Shown here in pieces: positions 12,208 through 23,640 of a stretch of 64,000 nt of DNA. Origin of the DNA: Theocolax elegans (Eukaryota > Arthropoda > Insecta > Hymenoptera > Cerocephalidae); NCBI GenBank assembly GCA_026168455.1, contig CM047429.1:31518138-31582137 (forward strand), read 5' to 3'. The notes under the pieces were generated by a model. That model did no database searches. It was not told the DNA's origin and saw only the letters and a program-made list of their open reading frames with translations. Both the position numbers and the translations under genes were made by a program. Position 1 is the stretch's first letter, and each line of letters begins with the position of its first letter.

Positions 12208-12636
12208 TTACTCTAAATTTTCCAATTTAACAGCTGTTACAACATTATATCCCTTGTTTAAAGAAGTTCCAGATATTACATTTCCTTTTTCTTCTAATAT
12301 TACATATCCACTTTTGATTAAACTTCTTAGACCAACTGAAATTTCTTTATCGTAGAAACATTCCAATGATAATATTACAAGTTTACCAAATACACGAGTT
12401 ACTATAAAAACTACAAGTTTGCTATTAATGCAACTAAGACATTTTAATTTGACAAATTGATAAAATTAGTGGTACAATATCAGTGCTGCATACTATATAA
12501 ATAATTATTCAAAAATACATTAATAATCATTACAAAAACTTACACTTCTTCATTTTGTTAAACTTAACTATCGTTCATGTTGATACTATTATTTTTTCTT
12601 TTATACAATTCTTCTATTGCTTTCAGTTTACAATAT
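12208..12636 (-). pseudogene. Unrecognised two-exon coding remnant (copy X)
   Basis: Minus strand. A first exon-like block follows the acceptor TTTTTGCAG (begins 12636) and reads YCKLKAIEELYKRKNNSIN before a stop at 12564. A second block follows a TATAG acceptor at 12493-12494. It is open from 12492 to TAA at 12208-12210 apart from one internal TAA (12466-12468). Its 85-codon downstream part includes KLKCLSC, FIVTRVFGKLVILSLE, GLRSLIKSGYVILEEKGN and NKGYNVVTAVKLENLE. Both junctions align with the plus-strand exons at 13200-13492, so this is an inverted, diverged duplicate. The function is not recognised; the GLRSLIKSGYVILEE block looks like a folded beta-rich domain. Confidence 0.45.
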
Positions 12637-13199
12637 CTGCAAAAACAAAATTATCAGAAAGTATCTTTCATTTAAATTTAGTGAAAATCACACTGTTAAC
12701 CTAAACATGAAAATAATGTATACTTATCTAATTATTAATCTTATGAAATATTTATTGAAGCAAATCCACCACTAAATTTTTATATATTTTATTGAACCTT
12801 TAAATACTGAACTTTCACCCAACATTCGTGTCATTTTTAAATCACTTATTAAATAACGTTTGTGTATATAGCAGCAACATTCGCTTATTTACTATTATTT
12901 CGTGACCGAGATCGAATATCGAATATACAAAATTTCGAGATCGAGTTACAATTTTCGAGATAAACACTATACACTATACAGTAAACGATTTAAAAACACC
13001 GTGAACGTGGGATGAAAGTTTAGTACAACGTTTAATAATAAATATTAAAATATTGAGGTGGAGTAATGATGTATTACTATAAAAATTGAATCAAGTTAAC
13101 AATCAGATACGTATACATTATTTTTGTGCTTTATGTTAACTTTTCATTTTTATTTAACCTATATAGGAAAGATACTTTGTGAAAAATTTCTTTTTGCAG

Positions 13200-14060
13200 A
13201 TGTAAGAATGGTACTATAGCAGATGAATGGTGCAAAAGAATAAGAAATAAAGAAAAAATTATCAATTTTTTAGAAGTTACAATGTTATGACCGATGGTTC
13301 AGTTAGTACAATATCATTAATTTCTTTTACCTGTGAACCTGTAATGAAGGTAATGACAACATGGTTTTTATAGAAAAATCACAACTTAAATTCATTTAAA
13401 TTATTAAGTAGTTATGTAACTTTCAATAATTGTTTATAGTTATATGCAGCACTGATTTTGCGTAATGGATTTTATAAATGAAATTTAGCAAGGTAACTGA
13501 AATATTGGATTAAAATAGATTTAACATGGATATACATATACATATATACATTTGAGCATGGAATATAGGCTTAGAGAACATAAATGTCAAAATTGGATGA
13601 AGTCAATGTGTGGCACTCTCTTGGTAAAGACTTTTCCACATTCTAATTCAATATTTCAAACGTTATTTATTAAAATACTTACAATTATACTTAAAATATT
13701 ATTATTTAAGTCTAATTCTGTATACGCTACATAACAATTACATTTAATAAACATGCATACGCATACACATTTACATTTATTTGAATTAAATTAAAGCATA
13801 TATAGAAAAATATTTAAACAAGTATTTTGTCTGCGCTATCCAACTGTTTGTAATCATTTTATACTATATTCTATAGTTTTAGGCCTCAAAGTACTATCCG
13901 GCAGAATAACAATGTACTTAGACCAAAGGATTTTAGGCCATCTCAACTACCTTCTTGGATCCAGGAGGTTCTGAAACATTACAACTTTGAATTCTACCTA
14001 CATAAGCTACAGGGAAATGCTATTTATCTCGAAATACGTATACTTATTGTACAATTATAA
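13200..14060 (+). pseudogene. Unrecognised three-exon gene remnant (copy P)
   Basis: Three blocks splice in phase. P1 is 13200-13349, after acceptor TTTTTGCAG and before donor GTAATG. P2 is 13440-13492, after TTTATAG and before donor GTAACT. P3 is 13877-14060, after CTATAG, and runs to TAA at 14058. P1 reads CKNGTIADEWCKRIRNKEK, shifts frame, then TDGSVSTISLISFTCEPVMK. P2 reads LYAALILRNGFYK, a TGA, NLA. P3 is 60 codons open (FRPQSTIRQNNN, PSQLPSWIQEVLKHYNFE, LHKLQGNAIYLEI). An alternative ATG at 13287 would start the second frame of P1. The in-frame TGA and the frameshift suggest a pseudogene. The family is not recognised. Confidence 0.45.
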
Positions 14061-14093
14061 AAAAAATTACATGTGCTTATTGAATAGCAGTAA

Positions 14094-14470
14094 TCAATGT
14101 TCCATAAAATAGTGCATTAGTTTCATCCTCACCTCTTGACCTCTCAGTTGTTCACTAATACAAACAGCACTGTCTTCTTGTTCATCGCTTACAATTTCAT
14201 GTTGTGAAATTTCGGTTTCAATGTCATCATTCGGTTGTAAGTTTAAAATAATGTTTTGTAACAAACAGGTACACTTTATAATTTTTTCAACAATTTCAGG
14301 TCTTGCATTAATAACGGTGTAAAAAATTCGCCACTTTTGACAGGTTTTTGCAAATGCATTTTCAGCAACCACACGAGCTCTTGATAGACGTTTATTAAAA
14401 TTTTTTTCTTCTTTCAAATTAAGACCTCTGAATGGCTTTATCATTATATCCAGAAGTGGATACAAATAAT
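14094..14470 (-). pseudogene. PIF/Harbinger transposase C-terminus (HARBI1-like)
   Basis: Minus strand, stop at 14094. The frame carries LYPLLDIMIKPFRGLNL, then LSRARVVAENAFAKTCQKWRIF and a C-terminal tail after LLQNIIL. This is the typical end of a DDE_Tnp_4 (Harbinger/HARBI1) transposase: the YPLLPWLMKPY-like block followed by the arginine/asparagine helix with AR..VENAFG...RWRIF, which holds the last catalytic Glu (VAENAF). Upstream of about 14470 the frame is only the shadow of the plus-strand gene, so the first two-thirds of the transposase, including two catalytic Asp, are missing. Confidence 0.8.
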
Positions 14471-14474
14471 ATGC

Positions 14475-15204
14475 ATAAATCTGCAAACGATGACCAAGCA
14501 AGCTTGGCACTTGCAAAATTAAGCGCTTCAACAGACGATTTTGGAAAAGAAAATGATAATGTCTCACATGGCTATGCAAATGACGAAGATATGACTTTCT
14601 TCATATCTTTGTTGAAACACGTGAAGAAAGTTCCAGAATCTGCAAAACTCGACATGCGCAATCAAATTAATACAATAGTTACAAAATTTGCCTACGAGGA
14701 CCAGCCAATTGAAAATGAAAAATCATTTGGACAGTGCAGTAGTTGCTGTAATGCTATTCATTGTTACAATGAATCTAGAATTTTAAGAGAGCGACAAACA
14801 AATGATAGTAGATCACCTTACGCTATTCATCAGCCTAGATATGATACACATAAAGATTTTATAGATAATTTTATAAAAAAAGAAAGGAAAAGAAGGAAGA
14901 CTGAAATTGAATATGAATGCGATACAGATGATTCAGGTAAGTTTGCTAAAAATTGAAAAATAATGAATGAAACATATCGTACAAAGTTTTTTTTAACTCT
15001 ATTGCAGACTGTATGTTTGTTGGCGAGGCCAAGGTTGTAAAAAACATCATGAAACATAATAAGGCTGCTCTTAAAATTAAAAAGAAAGACAATTTAAACA
15101 GTGCAGGTAATTTTTCTATTACTTTATTATATTATATATTTTACTTTATTGACATATTACTATATCGTATTACTGTAACATTAGCGTACCAATGCTCAGT
15201 ATGA
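14475..15204 (+). CDS. BESS-motif protein, partial (Harbinger accessory or host gene)
   Basis: The plus frame is open from 14432 to a donor (CAG/GTAAGT) at 14936. The part left of about 14475 overlaps the transposase. It contains EDMTFFISLLKHVKKVPESA followed by KLDMRNQINTIV, which fits the ~40-residue BESS protein-interaction motif of MADF-BESS DNA-binding proteins. A basic stretch (IKKERKRRK) follows. Exon 2 (15008-15106, acceptor TCTATTGCAG, phase 1) reads CMFVGEAKVVKNIMKHNK and ends at a second donor. Joining to the acceptor at 15184 gives a stop at 15202-15204. The MADF domain expected upstream is absent. Harbinger transposons commonly carry a Myb/MADF-type second gene, which fits the neighbouring transposase. 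Confidence 0.55.
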
Positions 15205-15440
15205 ATCCCATACAAACCCAACAATTATACGAACAGATGATTCTGCAACAGCAGCATTTTAACATACTGAAGTATTTGAGTCCAGCATTGCAGTCTCCAG
15301 GTACAACTACCCATTCAGTAGTATTGCCAGGGCTGCTTCCAATACACACCGTGGCAAATTCTACAGTTAGTACACCAGAAACAACAGCAAGCAGTAATTT
15401 GAATGATGCAACTAAGAGCGATAGTACAGAAAATAATTGA
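15192..15440 (+). CDS. Q/T/S-rich open frame downstream of the BESS gene
   Basis: The frame contains MNPIQTQQLYEQMILQQQHF and then a Ser/Thr-rich tail ending STENN. The composition looks like a low-complexity protein tail rather than noncoding A+T DNA. It lies directly after the second intron of the BESS gene, but in a frame that the visible donor/acceptor pair does not enter. Either another splice site is used or a one- or two-base change broke the join. Confidence 0.4.
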   Translation: MLSMNPIQTQQLYEQMILQQQHFNILKYLSPALQSPGTTTHSVVLPGLLPIHTVANSTVSTPETTASSNLNDATKSDSTENN

Positions 15441-17044
15441 TTTGATTTGATCCGCCTGTACACTTCTCTATGCAAATTGTAGCAGTTAGTCAATATTGTA
15501 TTTTTTGTGCTTATTTTATATTTTACATTTAGTTTAAAAATAATATAAGAAAAAGAGTTTCAATCGTAAGAAAATCTTAAATAATAACTTTTTTTACTGA
15601 ACATACCATTATGTACATCATATAACTACTGGTCTTTTATATTATTTATGATTATATTGTTAAATATTTATGTGTACAATGTGTATCTAACACAAATGAT
15701 GACATTATCGATACAGATTTTAACAATTCAAGTAAATTAGTTTATACAAAAATATTTCTTGTTTATAAGTACCTTTAATTTAACTATGATAAATTAAATA
15801 TGTTCAACTTCTCTATGGAAATGTCTGAAAATGTTAAAAAAAAACGTAAGTAAATAAAAATATATATGTAGTTCATTTTTTAAATATGTTAATTATTTTT
15901 TCCCTAAACAACTAATTGGATTAAATGTTTTTTAATTGTATTATTCATCAAAATTACAGGTAATCAATTTATTTTTATACTGCTAATAATTTACCATACT
16001 TTAATTTACATTTTTGCAATCAATTTTGTTTCAAATGATTTAGGATACAATAAGGACCACTGAAGTTACAATGGTGAGTATAAACAAAAACAACAATAAT
16101 AAGCTTTTACAATTCATACTCGATTAATTAATTAATAATAATATGTTTATTAATCTACTTCATTATTTGATACGTTATTTCATACAATCAACGCAGAATA
16201 GTTTGTACGCATTTAATTATAAAAGTTTATTTTATTAAATCCTGGACCACAGGTGGAATCGGTTAAACCCGCTGTCATAGTTGATTTCTATAACCTAACC
16301 TGCCTTTATACAGTCGAAATCGACAAACCCGTGGTCACACACACAGCAGCCGAATTAGACTAACCTAAGTCCTAACCCGCCTTCCAGCCGAAATCGCCAA
16401 ATTTAAATTTTTAATTTAATTTAAATTTTTGCGTTGTTTTTGGGGATGCTTGTGTGATTGATTTAATTCATATATATGGACAGGTGGCTGATGGTTAAGC
16501 ACAGAGTTAGTCGTGTCTGTACCAGCGACGCATGAGTCCGCAGTTGCGGACGAGAGCCAATAAGGCATCTACTTACATCTGAATAATTTCAGGCTAGTTC
16601 CACACCTTGCACATTCTGTTACTCAACTGCAGACGTGGATACCGCGGACAACTGTAGAAACATCTAATACTAACCCCACAACTCGACAAAAAGATCGCTT
16701 GAGTTTTTACCAGTATTCACTATCTGCGATATGAATTGATTTTATTAATTTAATTTATTGACTTCCTTTTGCTAAATTTGTGTAGTTTGTGTTAATTTAT
16801 TCTATTTATGCTCTTAATTTATTTATTTATTATGATCGCAATTTTTTGTATAATGTTGATTATGGACATAATGATATGGGAAAAGTTTTTGGTTTTCAAT
16901 TGTAGAGCAACGCATCAGAAATGCATCAGAGATTATAATACAAACTGTTATACTGACGAGGTAGTAAGTAATTAATGATTGATGATAATATATTTATATA
17001 GGTAATTTTATGTATGAAATTTAAATCGAACTATTCATTAAGCT
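15441..17044. other. Spacer; hammerhead-like motif at 16511-16560
   Basis: No gene seen. At 16480-16500 GTGGCTGATGGTTAAG resembles a tRNA A-box, but no B-box follows. 16532-16553 resembles the stem II core of a hammerhead ribozyme (see findings). Short CTAACCT-type words near 16300-16380 are too few to be telomere repeats. Confidence 0.4.
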
Positions 17045-17890
17045 GCCAGTTATAATGTAAAGAGACGTACGAGATAGTCTATTTCTCCTGATACTAAGAC
17101 TCAAACCTCAGAGGATGAAATTATTTTGATACCAAATGCTGAAGATTCCGATTCATTAGTTGATTGTGATTCTGATTCTAACATTTAGTGTGATGAAAAG
17201 CTACCGATAGTTACTTACCAAAAAGTTTTAAAAAGCTATAAAGCAGATGAAGCTAATCGAACGTGACCATGAATTCGATTGAGTAGATGGTAAGAGGACA
17301 AATTCCAATAATAGTACAGATGGAATACTATTGACAGAAAATGTGAAAAATAATATACGAAAGAGTAAGTGAAAAGAACTCTTTAATGCTTTTTTTCAGT
17401 TAAAATGAAAGAGTACATTATCGATGTGTGTAAAGAAAATGATTCAACTTTATCGTTGGTTGAATTGAATACATTTATTGGAATCATTATAATTACTTTC
17501 GTAGTTTCGTGTCTTATTCAATAATTTCTTCGGCAACAGGACGATCTATGTTTGAAAAATCAAGTCTAAGTTGAAGTACTTAAAGACCAAAGATAATAAT
17601 CCGAAACATAAGGCATGACGTGTTAGAGAATTAATGAAAAATTTTCAGAGAAATATTCTTAAATTTGGTTTTTGGAGAACTGCTGTGTCAGTAGATAAAA
17701 TGATGGCCAATTCATATGATAAACTTTCTTAAAGCAATTTATATGTGGAAAACCTACGCTACTCGAACGTTAACTTTGGGGTATTTACACTACAGATGGA
17801 TATTTATTTAATTTCAATTTTTACTGCGGAAAAAATTCTATAGTATAAGAAATATTGGCCAAATGTCCATTAGATTATCGTGTAGTTATC
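17045..17890 (+). pseudogene. piggyBac transposase relic 1 (N-terminal to central part)
   Basis: Read across several frames, the plus strand has an acidic N-terminal segment (EDEIILIPNAEDSDSLVD), then VELNTFIGIIIITF, a RELMKNFQRN helix, AVSVDKMMANSYDKLS, KQFICGKPTLLER and YLFNFNFYCGKNSIV. The order and spacing match piggyBac transposases: acidic start, then ...L..FlG..., then the VDE.M block with the first catalytic Asp, the K(Q)FI.GKP motif, and the DGYL..F..Y.GK motif. At least four stops or frameshifts interrupt it. It stops near ILAKCPLDYRVV, just before the FDNFFTS motif. Confidence 0.7.
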
Positions 17891-18008
17891 TTCATCATCA
17901 TGATCATAGTAGTAAAATTCATTCGGTCCTCGGGTTCCGGTGAATAGTGTTCCGTTTCCCCTCACGTCCTTAAAGAAGGGCGTGTGGGAGGGAAGTACTG
18001 TCGTTGGG

Positions 18009-18016
18009 TATATAAG
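18009..18016 (+). promoter_or_regulatory. TATA-box-like element upstream of LINE B1
   Basis: TATATAAG lies ~30 bp before TTCGGCATTCACT, an initiator-like sequence. This could be the promoter of an LTR or of another repeat at 17890-18240. Ownership is uncertain. Confidence 0.3.
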
Positions 18017-19045
18017 CCGCATTGCAAAGCGTTTTCGGCATTCACTGCCAGAAAATACAAAAAATAGTAAATATAAAACAAAATAAATAAATAAAAAGTG
18101 ATAATAAAAAATAAAATATAAAATAAAATAATACAACTATATAACAAAATAACAATATATACAAAAATAAAGTGACTTCGAAGGTGTACAATTGCGAAGG
18201 ATAAAAGAAAACAAATTAAATTGTAACCAAGCAAATAAATTCGATTACCACAAGGCTACTTAAGCTAGGTAAAGCGCCGGGAGACGCTAACACACACGCG
18301 ACTTTGAGACACATTCAATTACACAATCAAAGGGGAATAAACTAATAGCCTCGGAATAGAGAGAATCCCGGTAAAAGTGGGGATATGCGTAAGGTAGGAA
18401 ACAATTGTCGAAAGCCCTACGGATTAATCGCGCTCGAAAGAGGACCAAGCTCGAAAGCCCCAACAAGCCTAAGCGCGACTCCCGACACAGCGAATCGCAA
18501 GGACCATGACGACGAGTATCGGGGCTCGTCAACCAAGTGAAGGAACGTAGGATAGTTTTTCTGAGATTCCCGGGATAAGCATGGGTTGTGAGTGAGTAAT
18601 TATATTGTAAGGTGTCTGATGCGGGACAGAGCGAAATCAGCGCCTGACGATTTATTCTCTTTCTCTCTCTCTTTCTCTCTCTCCCTCTCTCTCTCTGGTG
18701 GGTATACTGGACGCGCTCAAAATTTGCCTTTTCTAGTATCGTGTTATTTTTGTTCACACTCTTTTCCACGAGTTTCAGCTAAGAGGAGGGGATTCCCTAG
18801 AGTGGCGGCTGTTGTTTGAGATAATAACAGGTACTTTTTATCGCCCAGGAATCCTTTTATCTCCTCTGAAAAAATTGGCTATTGCAAGAGGTTAGGTCTC
18901 GTCTACTCGCAAATTGGCGGCCCAACATCGACGTATTCGCACAATTTGAACAGCGCCTCTACTGGTTTCCACCCGTATTTAAGGGTCAATCTCGTCGCGG
19001 TTTCCACCTCTTCCTCAAGGCTTATAATCTTATCACCTTGGAGAG

Positions 19046-20104
19046 ATGCTGCCGGCTACGCGCACCACCTGCTTTGTTTGTAGCCGTAGAATTGTGAAGA
19101 AGGACCATGCAGAGGTATGCTCTAGATGCGGCAGCTACATACATGCTAACTGCTTCGCTATATTGCCTGATTCCAATGAACCGCGCTGTTGCCGATCCGC
19201 GAAGAACTCTGCCTTGCCCGTGCCACGTGAGGGGGCAGCACTTCCCGGACGGCACTGTCGGATGGTGAGCTCGCGTCATGTGTCAAGCAATCTGCTGCGA
19301 CTCCCACCACTGGGACGGCCAAGCGCGTCGCCTCGCCCACTTTGCCGCCATGTGCGCAGGTTGCTAAGCAACCTAGCGGCGCCGCGCCTACCGAGAGCTG
19401 CTCCGGCCTACCCGTGCAAGAGACTGATACCGTCGACATGGCCGCTCTTTTTTCCGACTTCGCGAGCCGGTTAGAGGCCAATTTCGAGCGCACGGTCTCG
19501 CGTATCGATACATCGGTGCAGGGGCTGGCCAGCGAGATCCGGGATCTGAACGCCTGGGTTCTACAAATTGAAGCTGCGACCGATGAGAGATTTTCCGGCG
19601 TTTCGGACCGCCTAGGAGCGTTGGAGGCAGCGAACAAAGCAATCCGTGGCATGATTGGTAGTCTGCTCGCAAGTGGTTGATATCCGTCCATGGCTTGTCC
19701 GGAACAAGCCAGGAATTCAAGAGTCAAGACCGGCGACTTCGACTTCGACTGCTAGCGGTAGTAATAATAATATTAACAATAAGAGAATTGTTTTCCGGAT
19801 TTCCTCCCCATCAACCAGGGATCTTGTTCTAGGGAAGGCTCGCCTTCTCAAGGGTTTATCAGCGGATTCCCTCTTTGGTGCGGGTGGAGGCTCGTCGATC
19901 TTTTTACGTGCGCTCTGGCCCAAGGAGTTGCACGTCCTTTTAAGTAAAGCGCTGCGTCGTTCCGTTGACTTGGGTTTCGCGAGGCCTTTTGTTAAAAATT
20001 ACACGGTGTTTATGCGTAAAACGAAGGGAAGGCAGCTTTTCCCGATTCACTCTGAGTCGGACTTAAATAACCTTTCAATCTATAATTCGTCTCCTTCGCA
20101 TTGA
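19046..20104 (+). pseudogene. LINE B1 ORF1: PHD-like zinc finger gag protein, frameshifted
   Basis: The start at 19046 is followed by a zinc finger: CFVCSRRI, CSRCGSYIHANC, then a CC pair. This C2..C2-HxxC pattern is typical of the PHD-type finger in CR1-like ORF1 proteins. After a frameshift, 19342-19680 gives a coiled-coil-like segment (FSDFASRLEANFERTVSRI). After another, 19655-20104 gives the conserved RNA-binding region (VFRISSPSTRDLVL and SIFLRALWPKELHVLL). ORF1 protein binds the element RNA. Two frameshifts make this copy nonfunctional. Confidence 0.75.
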
Positions 20105-22769
20105 ATCACTAGTCCTTCCATCTAATCACGATATCATTGCTTTCTCAGAAACTTTTCTCAGGTAGTCATCACCGGCGATTTTAATATTAATATGTGCAAT
20201 AAAGATGGGGAGTCCGCCATGTTGGATTCATATTTAGATTCATTATACCTTTTCCTTATCAAATCTGATCCTACGCATCATACGCATTCAACCACCCATT
20301 CATCTCATACCTGGCTTGATTTATTTATAACACGTAATCCTCCGCCAGTCTATACTTATTATAAGTCATCAGTTCCCTTTGCAGCTGGGCACGACTATAT
20401 TGTACTTGCTTTTGATTTTATTAAACCATTTCCGGCTGTAAAGAAGATTTGGTCGCGGAACCTTGCTTTAATTGATCCGCCGGCGGCAGCTGCTCTTTTT
20501 TCTGATACTTTTAATCATTTTTCAGCTCACTCATACACTACCGCTGTGTCGTCTTCGCCATCAATTTCTCATCCTTCAACCACGTCGTCTGGCCGTTCAC
20601 CTTCCTCTTCACAATGTACTCTGATGCCTTATTCTTCATCCCCCCACTACCATCAACATTCTACTTTCAAACCTTGTTTCAGCTATCCTGCATACTTTTG
20701 ATCACTCGCTCCTGCTAAACTCATCATCATTAAAAATATCAACAAATCGTGGATTACACCTCACATTAAACAAAGTATTAAAGCTCGTAACATGGTATAT
20801 AAAAGATACTTGGCCACTGGCCTGAGCTCGGACTATCAGAAGTACAAAGACCTACGTAATCTTGTTAGAAATGACATAGACTCCAATAAATTTTTATAAT
20901 TTAATAACAGAATCAAGTCTGCCTCTAACTAGTCTAGTTTGTGGAAAGAGCTCAGGAACATGGGTCTTGCGTCTAAATCTTCACAATCACCTCTCAATAT
21001 TTTTTCACCTGATCAGCTCAACACCCACTACGCTTCTATTTCGTATTCACCCTATCCTTTCACATATATCCAACTTCAGTCTCTCATTTCATCAACAGAC
21101 ATCTTACCCTCATCTTATCCTTTAACTTCCTTTCACTTTGCCCCTATCGCTCACATAAAGTCCTGTCTACTATTTCAAGGGCCACCTCCAAAGCCACAGG
21201 CCACGATGGAATTTCCATTCCAGTGCTAAAACTGTTGGCTGCTCAACTAGCATCCTATCTAGCTGAATTGTTTAACTTATCTCTCTCAACGGGAGTTTTT
21301 CCAAAGCCTTGGACTAAGTCTCTTCTTTTTCCTTTGGCTAAGTCGAACAGAGTGATCTCGCCATCTGACACTAGGCCCATAGCAAAGCTCTGTGAAGTCT
21401 CCAAAATCTTAAAAAAGTTAGTCCATGAACAACTCACAGAATATCTTAACAGTAATAATTTAATTATTGAGAAACAAGCAGGCTTCCGCCGGGGGCATAG
21501 TACCCAGACGGCTCTAATAGGTATCTTGGATGACATTAGGAGAGCCATAGACAAACGCATGATCACCATTCTCATTTTGTTTGATTTTTCAAAAGCGTTC
21601 GATTAGGTGCCACATGACTTAATGCTTAGTAAATTACGCTCTATTGGTTGTTCGGATACGGTTGTCTCCTGGTTCTACCATTATCTGGTTGGCCGCACTC
21701 AATCAGTGGTGGATGAACTGGGGATGGGCTCGGCCTGGGTCGACACGTCTAAGGGGGTGCCACAGGGCAGTGTCCTCGGCCCACTATTATTTTCTATTTT
21801 TATTAATGACCTCTCGCGGTTTTTAAAACATTCTGACCACATGATTTTCGTGGAAGACACTCAGATCTATCACTCGTTTTATCCAACCGATCTTGCTCAG
21901 GGTGTACAAAAAATTTCGGAAGACGCAAATGCGATCGACAACTGGGCGAGGTCGAATGGTCTGAATTTGAATGTGAAAAAGACGAAGGTGATGATCTTGG
22001 GCAGTCAGGCTTTTATTTCACGCATCGACTTAGATACTGCTCCAAAGGTTTCAATAGGGAATGATATCCTTAACTATGAATCTGAAGTCAAATCTCTGGG
22101 CACTGGGATTTCACCCACCCTGGACTGGTCTCGTCAGGTCGCATCTATGTCACAGCGAGTTCATGGAGTTCTTCACTCGCTAAGACTTTTTAAAAGAGCG
22201 CTTTCGCGTCAGAACAAAAAAAGAGCCTTGTCGAAGCTCTACTTTTCCCGCATTTCGATTACGCTTGCGCTGGTTTTCACGACCTAGATGCTACCAGAAA
22301 TGTAAAGCTACAGCGACTATTAAATGCTTGCGTTCGTTTTGTATGGGGTACTATTCCGTGGCGTGATCACGTGACACCATACCGTCTTAAGCTGGGTTGG
22401 ATGTCGGTCGAGCTTAGAAGATCCCTTTTCATTGCTACTAGTGCTTTTAACATCATTTCGCATAATTCCCCTTCCTATATTGCTCGTCACTTCATTATTA
22501 GCGACGCTTCATTTTCTGCACGTGCTTCTTCACGCCTCCCACCCTCATCCCTTTTTTATCTGCCTCCTAGGACAGAGGCCCTTAATAACTCCTTCATTAT
22601 CACTGCCTCTCGCCTCATCAATCACCTCTCTTTCACTAATTTTGACCCTTTCCTCTTTAGTTCCTTCAAATCATCCCTTTCATCGTATCTATCTGAGCTC
22701 GATCGTCAGACTTGGGACGTGAAGATGAGAAATGAGGGGATCGCCTGCCCTTCCTTGCCAGACTTCTGA
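20105..22769 (+). pseudogene. LINE B1 ORF2: endonuclease (deleted) + reverse transcriptase
   Basis: ORF2 begins with NHDIIAFSETFL at about 20125-20160 and then jumps at 20161 to VVITGDFNIN, so the middle of the APE endonuclease is deleted. WLDLFIT and GHDYIV follow. RT (21223-22287) has DTRPIAK, AGFRRGHSTQTAL, FDFSKAFD, then a TAG at 21604-21606, and GVPQGSVLGPLLFSIFIND. The catalytic box reads FVED instead of (F/Y)ADD, so it is dead. The C-terminal domain ends with the PYRLKLGW...FYLPPRTEALNNSF block, on to a stop at 22767. Several frame changes occur between 20701 and 21223 and at about 22285. Confidence 0.8.
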
Positions 22770-23187
22770 GCGTCTATTCGATTTTATATTATGTTTGATT
22801 TTAATTATGGTTTACCTTTGTATTTAGCCGATCTCATACTGTTGCATTATATGTTACTTATTGCGTCTAACTTTAATTCTTATTAGTATTAACTGTATAT
22901 TTTTTGCTCCAATGCACGACGCTTTTACTACAGTATTTTCTTTATCTTGCTAAACTATTTTTTATTAATTTTACTTATTATTTTGTTATTTATTATATTG
23001 TTATACTATTTTATTATTTTATTTTTGTAAATAACTTTGTTATATAAATACTCTTGTTTTTATTTTATATTTTTATATCAGGAACTGCGCTTTACGATCT
23101 CTCTCAGAGATTTCTTCGTCTGTGTATACGGGGTCTCACCTCACTGTACCCAATAAACTAATCTAATATAATCTAATCTAATCTCTC

Positions 23188-23640
23188 AAAAGTAGGCAGA
23201 TAATTGATTATATCTCCCAATACACACACTTTGTCTCAAACACGTTCTTAGACGATTCGTCTGTTGGTATAGCAACTCCCAAACACTACCAAATTTATGT
23301 AGCTGACGCGAAAGTTTATGGCGAATTACAATTGTACGTAAAATATATCGACCCCAAGAAACACAGATCGAATTAGTATTTATATGTAACTGCGCAAGCG
23401 AGCGTAACATTTACTTTATTATTTCTTGATTAGTAACCTTTAATGTACTTCAGAAGATTTTTCTTAATAAATCTAGAATCTAAATAGCGGAAAATATAGT
23501 CCGTCAAGTAAACTTAAAAAACGTTAAGTAAAATATATAAAAGTGACGCAGATGACACATATAAAATAAAGACATACATAAAATAATTTAAAATAATTTA
23601 AGCTCGCATGTTACATTCAATCGACGTTTTTGAAGCTCGG
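23188..23640. other. Spacer between LINE B1 and B2
   Basis: Unrecognised moderate A+T sequence. Part may be the 3' UTR of the minus-strand copy B2. Confidence 0.35.

Larger units (their letters stand above)
18240..23187 (+). mobile_element. CR1-like LINE, family B copy B1
   Basis: Plus-strand element with a 5' UTR (start uncertain, containing a CT-rich run at 18655-18705), ORF1, a partly deleted ORF2 and a 3' tail of AATCT-type repeats at 23155-23187. The tail (TAATCTAATATAATCTAATC) is the usual kind of short tandem 3' end of CR1-like elements. Two relatives, B2 and B3, lie downstream on the opposite strand. Confidence 0.8.

Noticed and set aside
16300..16380. TTAGG-type telomere repeat remnant (CTAACCTAAG, CTAACCC)
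   Set aside because: Only isolated words, not in tandem.
16480..16620. tRNA-derived SINE (GTGGCTGATGGTTAAG A-box)
   Set aside because: No B-box at the expected distance and no A-rich or repeat tail.
18882..19097. 71-codon plus ORF upstream of LINE B1 ORF1 as a separate gene
   Set aside because: It overlaps the ORF1 start in another frame and has no motif; best read as 5' UTR.
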